A stretch of DNA of 64,000 nucleotides from Pseudomonas chlororaphis (lineage in GTDB: Bacteria > Pseudomonadota > Gammaproteobacteria > Pseudomonadales > Pseudomonadaceae): the NCBI RefSeq assembly GCF_000783395.1, contig NZ_JSFK01000015.1, positions 182,670 through 246,669 of the forward strand, given 5' to 3'. The position numbers and the translations under genes are program-made. Positions 18,176-26,837 of this stretch are shown piece after piece (position 1 is the first letter of the stretch; every line of letters starts with the position of its first letter). Under the pieces are notes generated by a model that saw only the letters and a list, made by a program, of their open reading frames with translations, was not told where the DNA came from and ran no database searches.

Positions 18176-19056
18176 TGAGCGTCCTGATCAATAAAGACAC
18201 CAAAGTTATCTGCCAGGGTATTACCGGTTCGCAAGGTAGTTTCCACACCCAGCAAGCCATCGAATACGGCACCAAGATGGTTGGTGGCGTTACTCCTGGC
18301 AAAGGCGGCACCGAGCACCTGGGTCTGCCAGTGTTCAACACCGTTAAAGACGCGGTTGCAGCCACTGGCGCTACCGCCAGCGTGATCTACGTTCCGGCTC
18401 CTTTCTGCAAAGACTCGATCCTGGAAGCAGCATTCGGCGGCATCAAGCTGATCGTCTGCATCACCGAAGGCATTCCTACCCTGGACATGCTGGACGCCAA
18501 AGTTACGTGCGACGAGCTGGGCGTAGTTCTGATCGGCCCTAACTGCCCAGGCGTTATCACTCCGGGCGAGTGCAAGATCGGCATCATGCCAGGTCACATT
18601 CACTTGCCAGGCAAGGTCGGTATCGTTTCGCGTTCCGGCACCCTGACCTACGAAGCTGTGAAGCAGACTACTGACGCCGGTTTCGGTCAGTCGACTTGCG
18701 TCGGCATCGGTGGTGACCCGATCCCGGGTTCGAACTTCATCGACATCCTGAAGCTGTTCCAGGAAGACCCGAAGACCGAAGCGATCGTCATGATCGGTGA
18801 GATCGGCGGTTCGGCTGAAGAAGAAGCGGCTGCCTACATCAAGGCACACGTGACCAAGCCAGTTGTTTCCTACATCGCTGGTGTGACTGCTCCTCCGGGC
18901 AAGCGCATGGGCCATGCTGGCGCAATCATCTCTGGCGGCAAAGGCACTGCAGACGAGAAATTCGCTGCACTGCAAGACGCAGGCGTAAAAACCGTGCGTT
19001 CGCTGGCAGACATCGGCAAGGCCCTGGCCGAGCTGACCGGTTGGGCTGTCAAGTAA
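18175..19056 (+). CDS. sucD: Succinyl-CoA synthetase alpha subunit
   Basis: 293 residues. The CoA-binding Rossmann domain is N-terminal (QGITGSQGSFHTQQAIEYGT). The phosphorylated histidine is His247 in GHAGAIISGGKGTADEK. It is coupled to sucC by a one-base overlap and is the last gene of the sdh-suc run, closed by a strong terminator. Confidence 0.98.
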   Translation: MSVLINKDTKVICQGITGSQGSFHTQQAIEYGTKMVGGVTPGKGGTEHLGLPVFNTVKDAVAATGATASVIYVPAPFCKDSILEAAFGGIKLIVCITEGIPTLDMLDAKVTCDELGVVLIGPNCPGVITPGECKIGIMPGHIHLPGKVGIVSRSGTLTYEAVKQTTDAGFGQSTCVGIGGDPIPGSNFIDILKLFQEDPKTEAIVMIGEIGGSAEEEAAAYIKAHVTKPVVSYIAGVTAPPGKRMGHAGAIISGGKGTADEKFAALQDAGVKTVRSLADIGKALAELTGWAVK

Positions 19057-19086
19057 GCCTCGCGCTTAGCTGACGCTTTACCAAAC

Positions 19087-19117
19087 AAAGGCCACCTTCG
19101 GGTGGCCTTTGTCGTTT
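19087..19117 (+). terminator. Rho-independent terminator of the sdh-suc operon
   Basis: A 10-bp perfect stem AAAGGCCACC / GGTGGCCTTT with a TTCG tetraloop and T-rich tail begins 30 bp after sucD. Confidence 0.9.
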
Positions 19118-19375
19118 CTGACATTCGCTGATTTATAGGCTTTCGCCCAATTACATGCAAAAACGCGACACGGAAACGTCGCGTATCGGATAGTTCGCCC
19201 TCTAACAGTGCGTTTGCAAAGCAAATTCGTTAGGCTAGCAGCCATTTTTGCGTCTGCCGCCCACAAGGCATGCAACGCGCTTTAAGGGTCAGTCCCATAC
19301 GGATCGACAGCATTTCCCTAATTACACAGGGCAATCCCCCTCTAAATTCCGATTCAGTAGTGTGGTATTACCTTA

Positions 19376-20689
19376 ATGAAAGTTTTGAAAGGTCAGGACA
19401 TCCTGGCACTTGGCTTTATGACATTTGCTCTGTTCGTTGGGGCTGGCAACATCATTTTCCCGCCGATCGTTGGCTTGCAGGCCGGACCTCACGTCTGGAT
19501 GGCCGCGCTGGGCTTCCTGATCACCGCAGTGGGTTTGCCGGTGATCACCGTCGTTGCACTGGCCAAGGTCGGTGGGGCGATGGATGCGCTGAGCAGCCCG
19601 ATCGGCAAGATCGCTGGCGGCATTCTGGCGGCTGCCTGCTACCTGGCGGTTGGCCCGTTGTTCGCCACGCCGCGTACCGCGACCGTATCCTTTGAAGTAG
19701 GTTTGGCGCCGCTGACCGGCGAAAGCCCGCTGGCGCTGTTCCTCTACAGCTCGGTGTACTTCCTGCTGGTGTTCTTCATCTCGCTCTACCCTGGGCGTTT
19801 GCTGGACACCGTTGGCCGCTTCCTCGCGCCGCTGAAGATCATCGCGCTGGCGGTGCTCGGTATCGCCGCATTCGCCTTGCCGGCGGGTGACATCGGCCAT
19901 GGCACGCCGGAATATGTGGCGGCACCGTTTTCTCAAGGGTTCATCAATGGTTACCTGACCATGGATACCCTCGGGGCACTGGTGTTCGGCATCGTCATTG
20001 TTAACGCGATCCGCTCCCGCGGCGTCGAGTCGCCGGCGCTGATCACCCGTTACGCGATCATCGCTGGTTTGATTGCCGGTGTCGGTCTGGCGCTGGTGTA
20101 TGTCAGCCTGTTCCGCCTCGGTTCCGGCAGCCACGAAGTGGCAGCAGGCGCGACCAACGGCGCGGCGGTATTGCATGCATACGTGCAACACACCTTCGGT
20201 TCGCTGGGCAGCGGTTTCCTCGCGGTGCTGATCTCGCTGGCGTGTCTGGTCACGGCGGTCGGTCTGACCTGTGCTTGCGCTGAATATTTCAGCCGTGTGC
20301 TGCCACTGTCCTACAAGACCCTGGTGATCATTCTGGCGGCGTTCTCGCTGCTGGTGTCCAACCTGGGTCTGACCAAGCTGATTGCGTTCTCGATTCCGGT
20401 GCTGACCGCAATCTATCCGCCGTGCATCGTTTTGGTCGCGCTGAGCTTCTGCAAAGACTTCTGGCATGAACACGGCCGTATTCTCGGTCCGGTGATGCTG
20501 GTGTCGTTCGTGTTCGGCACCATTGACGCGCTGAAAGGCGCCGGTCTGGCCGACTGGATGCCATCGCAGTTGTCGCACCTGCCGCTGAGCGAGCAGGGCC
20601 TGGCCTGGTTGGTGCCGTGTGTGATGACGCTGGTGGTTGCAGTGGTTTGCGATCGCCTGCTGGGCAAGCGCAGCGAAGCGGTTGCCTGA
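19376..20689 (+). CDS. brnQ: Branched-chain amino acid:cation symporter (LIVCS family)
   Basis: 437 residues with about 12 membrane helices. The N-terminus (GFMTFALFVGAGNIIFPPIVGLQAG) is the signature of BrnQ/BraB sodium-coupled carriers for leucine, isoleucine and valine. It stands alone between two terminators. Directionality and substrate are family knowledge; residues that would split BrnQ from BraZ cannot be judged here. The start at 19376 has no strong ribosome site (upstream GGTATTACCTTA). Confidence 0.93.
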   Translation: MKVLKGQDILALGFMTFALFVGAGNIIFPPIVGLQAGPHVWMAALGFLITAVGLPVITVVALAKVGGAMDALSSPIGKIAGGILAAACYLAVGPLFATPRTATVSFEVGLAPLTGESPLALFLYSSVYFLLVFFISLYPGRLLDTVGRFLAPLKIIALAVLGIAAFALPAGDIGHGTPEYVAAPFSQGFINGYLTMDTLGALVFGIVIVNAIRSRGVESPALITRYAIIAGLIAGVGLALVYVSLFRLGSGSHEVAAGATNGAAVLHAYVQHTFGSLGSGFLAVLISLACLVTAVGLTCACAEYFSRVLPLSYKTLVIILAAFSLLVSNLGLTKLIAFSIPVLTAIYPPCIVLVALSFCKDFWHEHGRILGPVMLVSFVFGTIDALKGAGLADWMPSQLSHLPLSEQGLAWLVPCVMTLVVAVVCDRLLGKRSEAVA

Positions 20690-20732
20690 CGTTACCTGAC
20701 CCGCCATAAGCGGGTCTTCAACGCTTAAACAG

Positions 20733-20770
20733 AAATGCCCCGTATCAATCGATACGGGGCATTTTTTATG
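20733..20770. terminator. Bidirectional terminator between brnQ and the delta-60 gene
   Basis: A 14-bp stem AAATGCCCCGTATC / GATACGGGGCATTT with loop AATC serves the brnQ transcript (TTTTTTAT follows). It also lies just after the stop of the convergent gene. Confidence 0.9.
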
Positions 20771-20784
20771 AAAGCTGATAATTC

Positions 20785-22011
20785 TCAGCCCCGATAACGT
20801 ACGACCAGAGCCCCTAAATTGATGTTGTCGCTTGCGCGGCTCAGGAGTATTCGCTTGTCGGGCTGCACTGCCACCGAAATCCACTGCATACCAGGCCCCA
20901 GGTAGTGAGTAACGTATCCCTTGCCTTCACCAAAGGTTGTGTCCAGTTCACCTGTTGCCAGATAGCGGCAGGCGAGCATTTGCTCCCTCGTTCTTTGCCC
21001 TGTACCTCCCACCACGACCAGACCATCCTTGGGCTCCCCACTCAGATCGAACCAACTGCAACCGTCGGTTAATCCAAGATCAGTGACGATAGGCTTACCC
21101 TGATTGAATGCAATATTTGGTTTACCGTCCGGGTTGTACGCGGCCATCATTCCCCTGCGCCCTTTACCCCAAACGTCGTTAGGAGCGGTGTCGACTTCGC
21201 CGGCAACAAAAAAACTGCCGTCAGCACGGAGCATCAGGCTTCGTACGCTGGTCGGGTAATCAGATGGGAGGTAGACAGTTCCAGTGCCATCATCGCCGAA
21301 GTCTTCATCGGGCGTTCCATTTACATTCAGACGCACGATCACTCCGTTTCGAGAGGCCGCTGTCGTGCCTGCGACTGTGATGACTCCATTCTCAGCAACC
21401 GAAATCGAAGAGATGTTCGGTGCAATATCTAACCAGCCTTTGCCGTTAAAAGTGGTATCAAAAATTCCTTTCTGATCAAGTCTGAACAATCGGTTGCTTT
21501 GACCGACGAGAATTTTTTCATCAGCCGTCAGTACTACCCTGGTTCTGGAACTCGAGTCAGCGAAAGCCCCTGGTTTTGACGGTTGCGATTCGGACTGCGG
21601 AAGGAAGGGGATGTAAACCGTTCCGAAAATGGCATCTCTTTTACCATCAATCAAGAATCTCGCGAGGGCAAAACGCGTCCCTTCGCCCTCATCATATTGG
21701 TACCCGAAAAGCAGTGCCTTTCCATCTTTATAGAGACAGGCACCACTCCCGCTGGCCTGACCCGAACCTGTAAACGTGCCAACGGTCAATCCGTTGTCGC
21801 CAAAGTCAGTATCGTTCTTACCGTTCGCAAGTAACTGCGCCAGATGAAAACTGGCCTTGCCTTGTACAAAGGTCTGTCCCACTAGAAAAATTTGCCCGTC
21901 CGGGCGCAGGCCTGCGATGCTCAAAGCCTGGCTTCCCGGAGCAAAAGAATCGGTATACCCCTGGTTACCAAATGTTGTGTCAATGGGCAGTGCAGCGTTC
22001 GAAGGTGTCAT
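20785..22011 (-). CDS. Delta-60 repeat (beta-propeller-like) protein
   Basis: 408 residues made of repeated units with the pattern L-DTTFG-GxG-T---G-----A-----QPDGKI-V-G, the delta-60 repeat. Clear copies are LPIDTTFGNQGYTDSF, NGKNDTDFGDNGLTVG, NVNGTPDEDFGDDGTG and ATGELDTTFGEGKGYV. Such proteins are predicted propellers, often exported, but no signal peptide is seen, so secretion by another route or a cytosolic role remains open. The gene is visibly more AT-rich than its neighbours and sits alone, which suggests acquisition by transfer. No function can be assigned. Confidence 0.85.
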   Translation of the reverse strand: MTPSNAALPIDTTFGNQGYTDSFAPGSQALSIAGLRPDGQIFLVGQTFVQGKASFHLAQLLANGKNDTDFGDNGLTVGTFTGSGQASGSGACLYKDGKALLFGYQYDEGEGTRFALARFLIDGKRDAIFGTVYIPFLPQSESQPSKPGAFADSSSRTRVVLTADEKILVGQSNRLFRLDQKGIFDTTFNGKGWLDIAPNISSISVAENGVITVAGTTAASRNGVIVRLNVNGTPDEDFGDDGTGTVYLPSDYPTSVRSLMLRADGSFFVAGEVDTAPNDVWGKGRRGMMAAYNPDGKPNIAFNQGKPIVTDLGLTDGCSWFDLSGEPKDGLVVVGGTGQRTREQMLACRYLATGELDTTFGEGKGYVTHYLGPGMQWISVAVQPDKRILLSRASDNINLGALVVRYRG

Positions 22012-22244
22012 GATCGAGTCCTTGTCTGGATAAGCGTGCCTGTCAGAATTCCCTCGTCAGAAACAACCTTATGCCCGCCTCACCCTCGGTGCTACTGTCA
22101 GAGTTGACAGGTATCAGCTTTCGAAAATTAATAGCTACGGTCTATTTTTGAATAAATTCGACTCTCGAATAAGCGTGTCTTTTTGCGAGCCAATACGTCG
22201 AACCAAAGGTTTAGTCCCATCATTCCTCATGCTCAGGAAAACGA

Positions 22245-22982
22245 ATGTCGTTCATCCAAGCCAACCTGATCCACCTGCTTGCCGCCGTCTGGTTTGTCAT
22301 CTGTTGGGGCGGTTATACCCGTTATGCCTCCTGGAAGGGCCGCGACACAGCGTGCCTGGCCAGTGTGCTGCACCTGTACCGCGAAGACTGGATGCGCCGC
22401 ATGCTCCTGCGTGACAACCGCATTGCCGACGCCAGCGTGATCGGCAACCTTGAGCGCAATGCTTCGTTCTTCGCCTCGAGCACGCTGATTATCCTCGCCG
22501 GTATTCTCACCGTACTTGGCGCGTCCGAGCGGGCAGTGTCGTTGCTGGCAGACATCCCGATGGTGCAACAGGCGTCGCAGGGCATGTCGGAAATCAAGTT
22601 GCTGTGTCTGGCGATGGTATTCGTTTACGCCTTTTTCACCTTCAGTTGGTGCATGCGCCAATACAACTTTGCCGCCGTGCTGGTGGGTTCGGCGCCGATG
22701 ATCGGGGAACGACATGTTTCCGAACAGGAGCGCAAGGCTTTCGCTGCGCGGGCAGCAAGGGTGATTTCGATGGCGGCCAACCAGTTCAACTTCGGGCTGC
22801 GCTCCTACTACTTCGGGATGACCATGCTGGCGTGGTTCGTCAGCCCGTGGCTGTTCATGCTGATGAGCGCCGGGGTGGTATTGGTCTTGTACCGTCGCGA
22901 GTTTCATTCCGACGTTCTCGATGTCATGGTCTATACCCCTACAGAAGCCCCCATTCCCGAGACAAACAAAGAGGTCGCTTGA
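22245..22982 (+). CDS. DUF599 family membrane protein
   Basis: 245 residues, start ATG 22245 after CAGGAAAA. Four hydrophobic helices are visible (about residues 5-25, 72-92, 118-142 and 190-222). The sequence WKGRDTACLASVLHLYREDWMRRML and the later SYYFGMTMLAWFVSPW fit DUF599, a family of unknown function. Its TGA overlaps the ATG of the next gene (ATGA), so the two form a translationally coupled membrane protein pair. Confidence 0.85.
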   Translation: MSFIQANLIHLLAAVWFVICWGGYTRYASWKGRDTACLASVLHLYREDWMRRMLLRDNRIADASVIGNLERNASFFASSTLIILAGILTVLGASERAVSLLADIPMVQQASQGMSEIKLLCLAMVFVYAFFTFSWCMRQYNFAAVLVGSAPMIGERHVSEQERKAFAARAARVISMAANQFNFGLRSYYFGMTMLAWFVSPWLFMLMSAGVVLVLYRREFHSDVLDVMVYTPTEAPIPETNKEVA

Positions 22983-23383
22983 TGAGTATTCCGTTCTGGT
23001 GTGTGTTTATCACTGCGCTGTTGATTTATATCGCGCGTATGCCGGTGGGCAAGGCGATGAAAGAGCAGGGCGGTTACAACAACCACTTGCCCCGCCAGCA
23101 ACAAGCGCAACTGACCGGCTACGGCGCGCGGGCGCTGGCGGCGCATCAGAATACGATTGAAGCGTTCATGTTGTTTGCGGTCGGCGTGTTGATGGCGCAC
23201 ACCACTCAGACGGCAGGATGGCTGATCGATACATTGGCGATCGTTTTTGTTATCGCGCGGGTGCTCTATTTGTGGCTCTATCTGGCCGATCAACCCAAAC
23301 TGCGCAGCCTGGTTTGGGTAGTTGGCGTACTGTGCTCGCTGTTACTGATGATTAGTCCGACTTTTAGAACTGTCTTGCTCTAA
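22982..23383 (+). CDS. MAPEG-family membrane protein
   Basis: 133 residues from ATG 22982, overlapping the DUF599 stop codon. Four helices and the pattern RAxAAHQNTIEAFMLFAVGVLMAHTT plus RVLYLWLYLADQPKLRSLVW place it in the MAPEG family (eicosanoid and glutathione metabolism type membrane proteins). In bacteria the substrate is usually unknown; glutathione-dependent detoxification is only a possibility. Confidence 0.9.
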   Translation: MSIPFWCVFITALLIYIARMPVGKAMKEQGGYNNHLPRQQQAQLTGYGARALAAHQNTIEAFMLFAVGVLMAHTTQTAGWLIDTLAIVFVIARVLYLWLYLADQPKLRSLVWVVGVLCSLLLMISPTFRTVLL

Positions 23384-23410
23384 GGCGAGCCCGGCGCTAA
23401 ATGACAGGCA

Positions 23411-23443
23411 AAAGAAAACCCGCACTTGGCGGGTTTTCTTTTT
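23411..23443. terminator. Bidirectional terminator
   Basis: AAAAGAAAACCCGC / GCGGGTTTTCTTTT with a five-base loop lies between the MAPEG gene (+) and the convergent small lipoprotein gene (-). Confidence 0.85.
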
Positions 23444-23461
23444 TCTGCAGCAAAAAGCGAA

Positions 23462-23698
23462 TTATTGCTTCTTGGCAGCTTCTTCTTGTGCAGCAGCGTT
23501 CGATTCAGCCTGAGCTTTGGCAGCTTCGGCGTTTTCTTTCGCAGCGTCGTTCACTTTATCCTGAGCTTTGTTCATGTCTTGCTGAGCTTGTTCAGCATGT
23601 TGGTTGGCATCTTGAGCTTTGTCCTCGGATTTTTTATCGCAGGCAGCGAGACCGAGGGAAGCGGTCAACATCAAGGCAATAGCAAAAGTCTTACGCAT
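23462..23698 (-). CDS. Small alanine-rich lipoprotein
   Basis: 78 residues from ATG 23698, which has AAGGAG nine bases upstream; the longer frame to 23830 is rejected. A signal peptide with lipobox SLGLAAC puts the lipidated Cys at about residue 20. The mature part is one long charged Ala/Gln/Lys helix with heptad-like spacing (AEQAQQDMNKAQDKVNDAAKE), resembling short envelope lipoproteins that form coiled coils. An AlgU/RpoE-like promoter lies 37-65 bp upstream, which suggests an envelope-stress role. Function is unknown. Confidence 0.85.
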   Translation of the reverse strand: MRKTFAIALMLTASLGLAACDKKSEDKAQDANQHAEQAQQDMNKAQDKVNDAAKENAEAAKAQAESNAAAQEEAAKKQ

Positions 23699-23734
23699 GG
23701 GGTGTTTCTCCTTATGGAAAATAACTACTGGCCT

Positions 23735-23763
23735 TAAGAACTCGGCGCTACAGGTTAAGTTCC
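23735..23763 (-). promoter_or_regulatory. AlgU/RpoE-like promoter of the small lipoprotein
   Basis: On the minus strand GGAACTT (23763-23757), a 17-bp spacer and TCTTA (23739-23735) closely match the extracytoplasmic-stress consensus GAACTT-N16/17-TCTGA. It is correctly placed, with a predicted leader of about 30 bases. Confidence 0.6.
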
Positions 23764-23856
23764 TCATTTCTTTCAGATATATAAGATTGTTTTTACACGG
23801 AACTTTTGCTGTTTTGCTCACTACTGGCAAAAGGCTCTAACGAGAGTAATTATCAA

Positions 23857-24333
23857 ATGTCCGAGAACACCGTTTTTGAGCGTGCGACGCGGTTTCTCTC
23901 CGCGCTGCGTCACTGTCAGGTACTCGGGTTGCGCGTGCACAGCGCGTCCAGCGAAGGGCTTACGGTGATCCTTCCGTACAGCGCGAAAATCGTAGGTAAC
24001 CCACAGACCGGCGTGATCCACGGCGGCGCAATTACTTCGTTGATGGACACCGCCTGCGGAATGTCCACCCTGTGCGTTTTGCCGGAGTTCGAGGTCTGCC
24101 CGACGCTCGACCTGCGCATCGACTACATGCATGCCGCCGAACCCGATAAAGATGTGTATGGCTTCGCTCAGTGTTACCGGGTGACCACCGACGTGATCTT
24201 CGCCCGGGGTTTCGCTTATCAGGATGACCCTGAGCGGCCGATCGCCCATGTGGTCGGGACGTTCATGCGCATGGGCAAGGGCCTCAAAGGCACCAAAGGC
24301 TTTGGCGGCGTAATAAAAGGAGAAGGGCAATGA
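23857..24333 (+). CDS. PaaI-type hotdog thioesterase (first of pair)
   Basis: 158 residues from ATG 23857, giving the family-like start MSENTVFERATRF. The hotdog signature HGGAITSLMDTACGMSTL follows the catalytic-region GNPQTGVIHGG. It should hydrolyse an acyl-CoA thioester; the acyl group is unknown. It overlaps the next gene by four bases (ATGA), and the next gene is a second hotdog protein, so they may form a heteromer or act on the same pathway. Confidence 0.9.
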   Translation: MSENTVFERATRFLSALRHCQVLGLRVHSASSEGLTVILPYSAKIVGNPQTGVIHGGAITSLMDTACGMSTLCVLPEFEVCPTLDLRIDYMHAAEPDKDVYGFAQCYRVTTDVIFARGFAYQDDPERPIAHVVGTFMRMGKGLKGTKGFGGVIKGEGQ

Positions 24334-24782
24334 GTGACGACCTGAAGCAGCAGTTGCAGCAGGCTCATGCTCAGGGCGACTACGCGCCGCTCTTGCAGTT
24401 GATTCCCTACGCTGGGCTGATCGGCATCGAGTGCTCGCGAGTCGGTGATGAACTGCTGTTCAAGCTGCCGGCGAACAAGGACAACATTGGTAACCCTTTA
24501 TTGCCAGCGATCCACGGCGGCGTCATTGCCGGGTTCATGGAGCTGGCTGCTGCCCTGCATCTGTTGATTTTCACCGGCGCACCCGGGGTACCGAAGATTA
24601 TCGACTTCTCCCTCGATTACCTGCGCGCCGGGCAGTTTCGCGATACCTGGGCCAAATGTCAGGTCTGTCGCCAGGGCCGGCGCGTCGCCAACGTCGCGAT
24701 CACCGCCTGGCAAAGTACCGAAAGCGAACCGATTGCCACCGCTCGTGCGCACTTCAAAATCGATGAGCCCTTGAAATCCTGA
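24330..24782 (+). CDS. PaaI-type hotdog thioesterase (second of pair)
   Basis: 150 residues with AIHGGVIAGFMELAAALHLL and the strand KIIDFSLDYLRAGQFRDTWAKC, as in PaaI thioesterases. It is clearly diverged from the upstream paralogue and starts inside its end, with AAAGGAGAAGGGCA as ribosome site. The last codons overlap the sigma32-like promoter of htpG, so heat-shock transcription of htpG begins at the end of this gene. Confidence 0.9.
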   Translation: MSDDLKQQLQQAHAQGDYAPLLQLIPYAGLIGIECSRVGDELLFKLPANKDNIGNPLLPAIHGGVIAGFMELAAALHLLIFTGAPGVPKIIDFSLDYLRAGQFRDTWAKCQVCRQGRRVANVAITAWQSTESEPIATARAHFKIDEPLKS

Positions 24783-24795
24783 ACAGCGCCCCAAA
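24770..24795 (+). promoter_or_regulatory. Sigma32-like heat-shock promoter of htpG
   Basis: CTTGAAA (24770-24776), 12 bp, then CCCCAAA (24789-24795) matches the heat-shock consensus CTTGAAA-N11-16-CCCCATNT well. The htpG ATG is about 70 bp downstream. It overlaps the stop codon of the preceding thioesterase gene. Confidence 0.75.
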
Positions 24796-24864
24796 CTCAC
24801 AAGACAACCCGCCGCCGACCATTTCGGGTCGCGGCCACTGCCATCTGATTGGAGTTTGATGACC

Positions 24865-26769
24865 ATGAGTGTGGAAACTCAAAAGGAAACCCTGGGCTTC
24901 CAGACCGAGGTAAAGCAACTGCTGCACCTCATGATCCATTCGCTGTATTCCAACAAGGAAATCTTCCTTCGCGAATTGATCTCGAACGCCTCTGACGCTG
25001 TCGACAAGCTGCGCTTCGAAGCCCTGGCCAAGCCAGAATTGCTTGAGGGCGGCGCTGATCTGAAAATCCGAGTGAGCTTCGACAAGGACGCCAAGACCGT
25101 CACCCTCGAAGATAACGGTATCGGCATGAACCGTGACGATGTGATCACCCACCTGGGGACCATCGCCAAATCCGGCACCGCCGATTTCATGAAGAATCTC
25201 TCGGGCGATCAGAAGAAAGATTCGCACCTGATCGGCCAGTTCGGTGTGGGCTTCTACTCTGCCTTCATCGTTGCCGACCAGGTTGACGTGTACAGCCGTC
25301 GCGCCGGCACCCCGGCCAGCGAAGGCGTGCACTGGTCGTCGAAAGGCGAGGGCGAGTTCGAAGTCGCCACCATCGACAAACCAGAGCGCGGCACCCGTAT
25401 CGTCCTGCACCTGAAAGCCGCCGAAGACGAATTCGCCGATGGCTGGCGTCTGCGCAACATCATCAAGAAGTACTCCGACCACATCGCTTTGCCGATCGAA
25501 CTGCCGAAAGAAGCAGCTGCAGCCGAAGGCGAAGAGGCTCCAGCCGTTGAATGGGAAACCGTCAACCGCGCCAGCGCCCTGTGGACCCGTCCGCGCACTG
25601 AGGTGAAGGACGAGGAATACCAGGAGTTCTACAAGCACATCGCCCACGACTTTGAAAACCCGCTGGCCTGGAGCCACAACAAAGTCGAAGGCAAGCTCGA
25701 ATACAGCTCGCTGCTGTACGTGCCGGCCCGCGCACCGTTCGACTTGTACCAGCGTGAAGCGCCGAAAGGTCTGAAGCTGTACGTGCAACGCGTGTTCGTC
25801 ATGGATCAGGCCGAGTCGTTCCTGCCGCTGTACCTGCGCTTCATCAAAGGCGTGGTCGATTCCAACGACCTGTCGCTGAACGTGTCGCGTGAAATCCTGC
25901 AGAAAGATCCGATCATCGATTCGATGAAAACCGCGCTGACCAAGCGCGTGCTAGACATGCTGGAAAAACTGGCGAAGAACGAGCCTGAGCAATACAAAGG
26001 CTTCTGGAAGAACTTCGGTCAGGTCATGAAAGAAGGCCCGGCAGAAGATTTCGCCAACAAAGAGAAAATTGCCGGTCTGCTGCGTTTCGCATCGACCCAA
26101 GGCGACGACGGCGAGCAGATCGTTGGTCTGGCCGACTACCTGGCCCGCGCCAAGGAAGGTCAGGACAAGATCTACTACCTCACCGGCGAAACCTACGCGC
26201 AGGTCAAGAACAGCCCGCACCTGGAAGTCTTCCGCAAGAAAGGCATCGAAGTGCTGCTGCTGACCGACCGTATCGACGAGTGGCTGATGAGCTACCTCAG
26301 CGAGTTCGACGGCAAGACCTTTGTCGACGTGGCACGTGGTGACCTCGATCTGGGCAACCTGGACTCGGAAGAGGACAAGAAAGCCGCAGAAGAAGTCGCC
26401 AAGTCGAAAGAAGGTCTGGTTGAGCGTCTGAAAACCGCGCTGGGCGATTCCGTGGCGGAAGTCCGGGTTTCCCATCGTCTGACCGATTCGCCGGCCATTC
26501 TGGCCATCGGCGAGCAGGATCTGGGTCTGCAAATGCGTCAGATCCTCGAAGCCAGCGGTCAGAAGGTGCCGGATTCGAAGCCGATCTTCGAGTTCAACCC
26601 GAGCCACCCGCTGATCGAGAAACTCGATGGCGAGCAGAGCGAAGAGCGTTTTGGCGACCTGTCGCACATCCTCTTCGATCAGGCAGCCCTGGCTGCCGGC
26701 GACAGCTTGAAAGACCCGGCCGCTTATGTGCGCCGTCTGAACAAGCTGCTGGTTGAACTGTCGGTTTAA
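24865..26769 (+). CDS. htpG: Molecular chaperone HtpG (Hsp90)
   Basis: 634 residues from the third in-frame ATG (MSVETQKETLGFQTEV), which GGAG at 24851-24854 fits best. The N-terminal GHKL ATPase domain has LRELISNASDAVDKLR, DNGIGMNRDDV and QFGVGFYSAF; middle and C-terminal dimerisation domains follow. It is an ATP-driven cytosolic chaperone. A heat-shock promoter precedes it and a terminator follows, so it is probably expressed alone. Confidence 0.97.
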   Translation: MSVETQKETLGFQTEVKQLLHLMIHSLYSNKEIFLRELISNASDAVDKLRFEALAKPELLEGGADLKIRVSFDKDAKTVTLEDNGIGMNRDDVITHLGTIAKSGTADFMKNLSGDQKKDSHLIGQFGVGFYSAFIVADQVDVYSRRAGTPASEGVHWSSKGEGEFEVATIDKPERGTRIVLHLKAAEDEFADGWRLRNIIKKYSDHIALPIELPKEAAAAEGEEAPAVEWETVNRASALWTRPRTEVKDEEYQEFYKHIAHDFENPLAWSHNKVEGKLEYSSLLYVPARAPFDLYQREAPKGLKLYVQRVFVMDQAESFLPLYLRFIKGVVDSNDLSLNVSREILQKDPIIDSMKTALTKRVLDMLEKLAKNEPEQYKGFWKNFGQVMKEGPAEDFANKEKIAGLLRFASTQGDDGEQIVGLADYLARAKEGQDKIYYLTGETYAQVKNSPHLEVFRKKGIEVLLLTDRIDEWLMSYLSEFDGKTFVDVARGDLDLGNLDSEEDKKAAEEVAKSKEGLVERLKTALGDSVAEVRVSHRLTDSPAILAIGEQDLGLQMRQILEASGQKVPDSKPIFEFNPSHPLIEKLDGEQSEERFGDLSHILFDQAALAAGDSLKDPAAYVRRLNKLLVELSV

Positions 26770-26780
26770 CCAAGTCGTAG

Positions 26781-26807
26781 AAAAACCCGCTTCGGCGGGT
26801 TTTTTCA
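26781..26807 (+). terminator. Rho-independent terminator of htpG
   Basis: AAAAACCCGC / GCGGGTTTTT with a TTCG loop, 11 bp after the stop codon. Confidence 0.9.
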
Positions 26808-26837
26808 TTCTGGTGTTTAACAAATCAGGAGTCAGAA

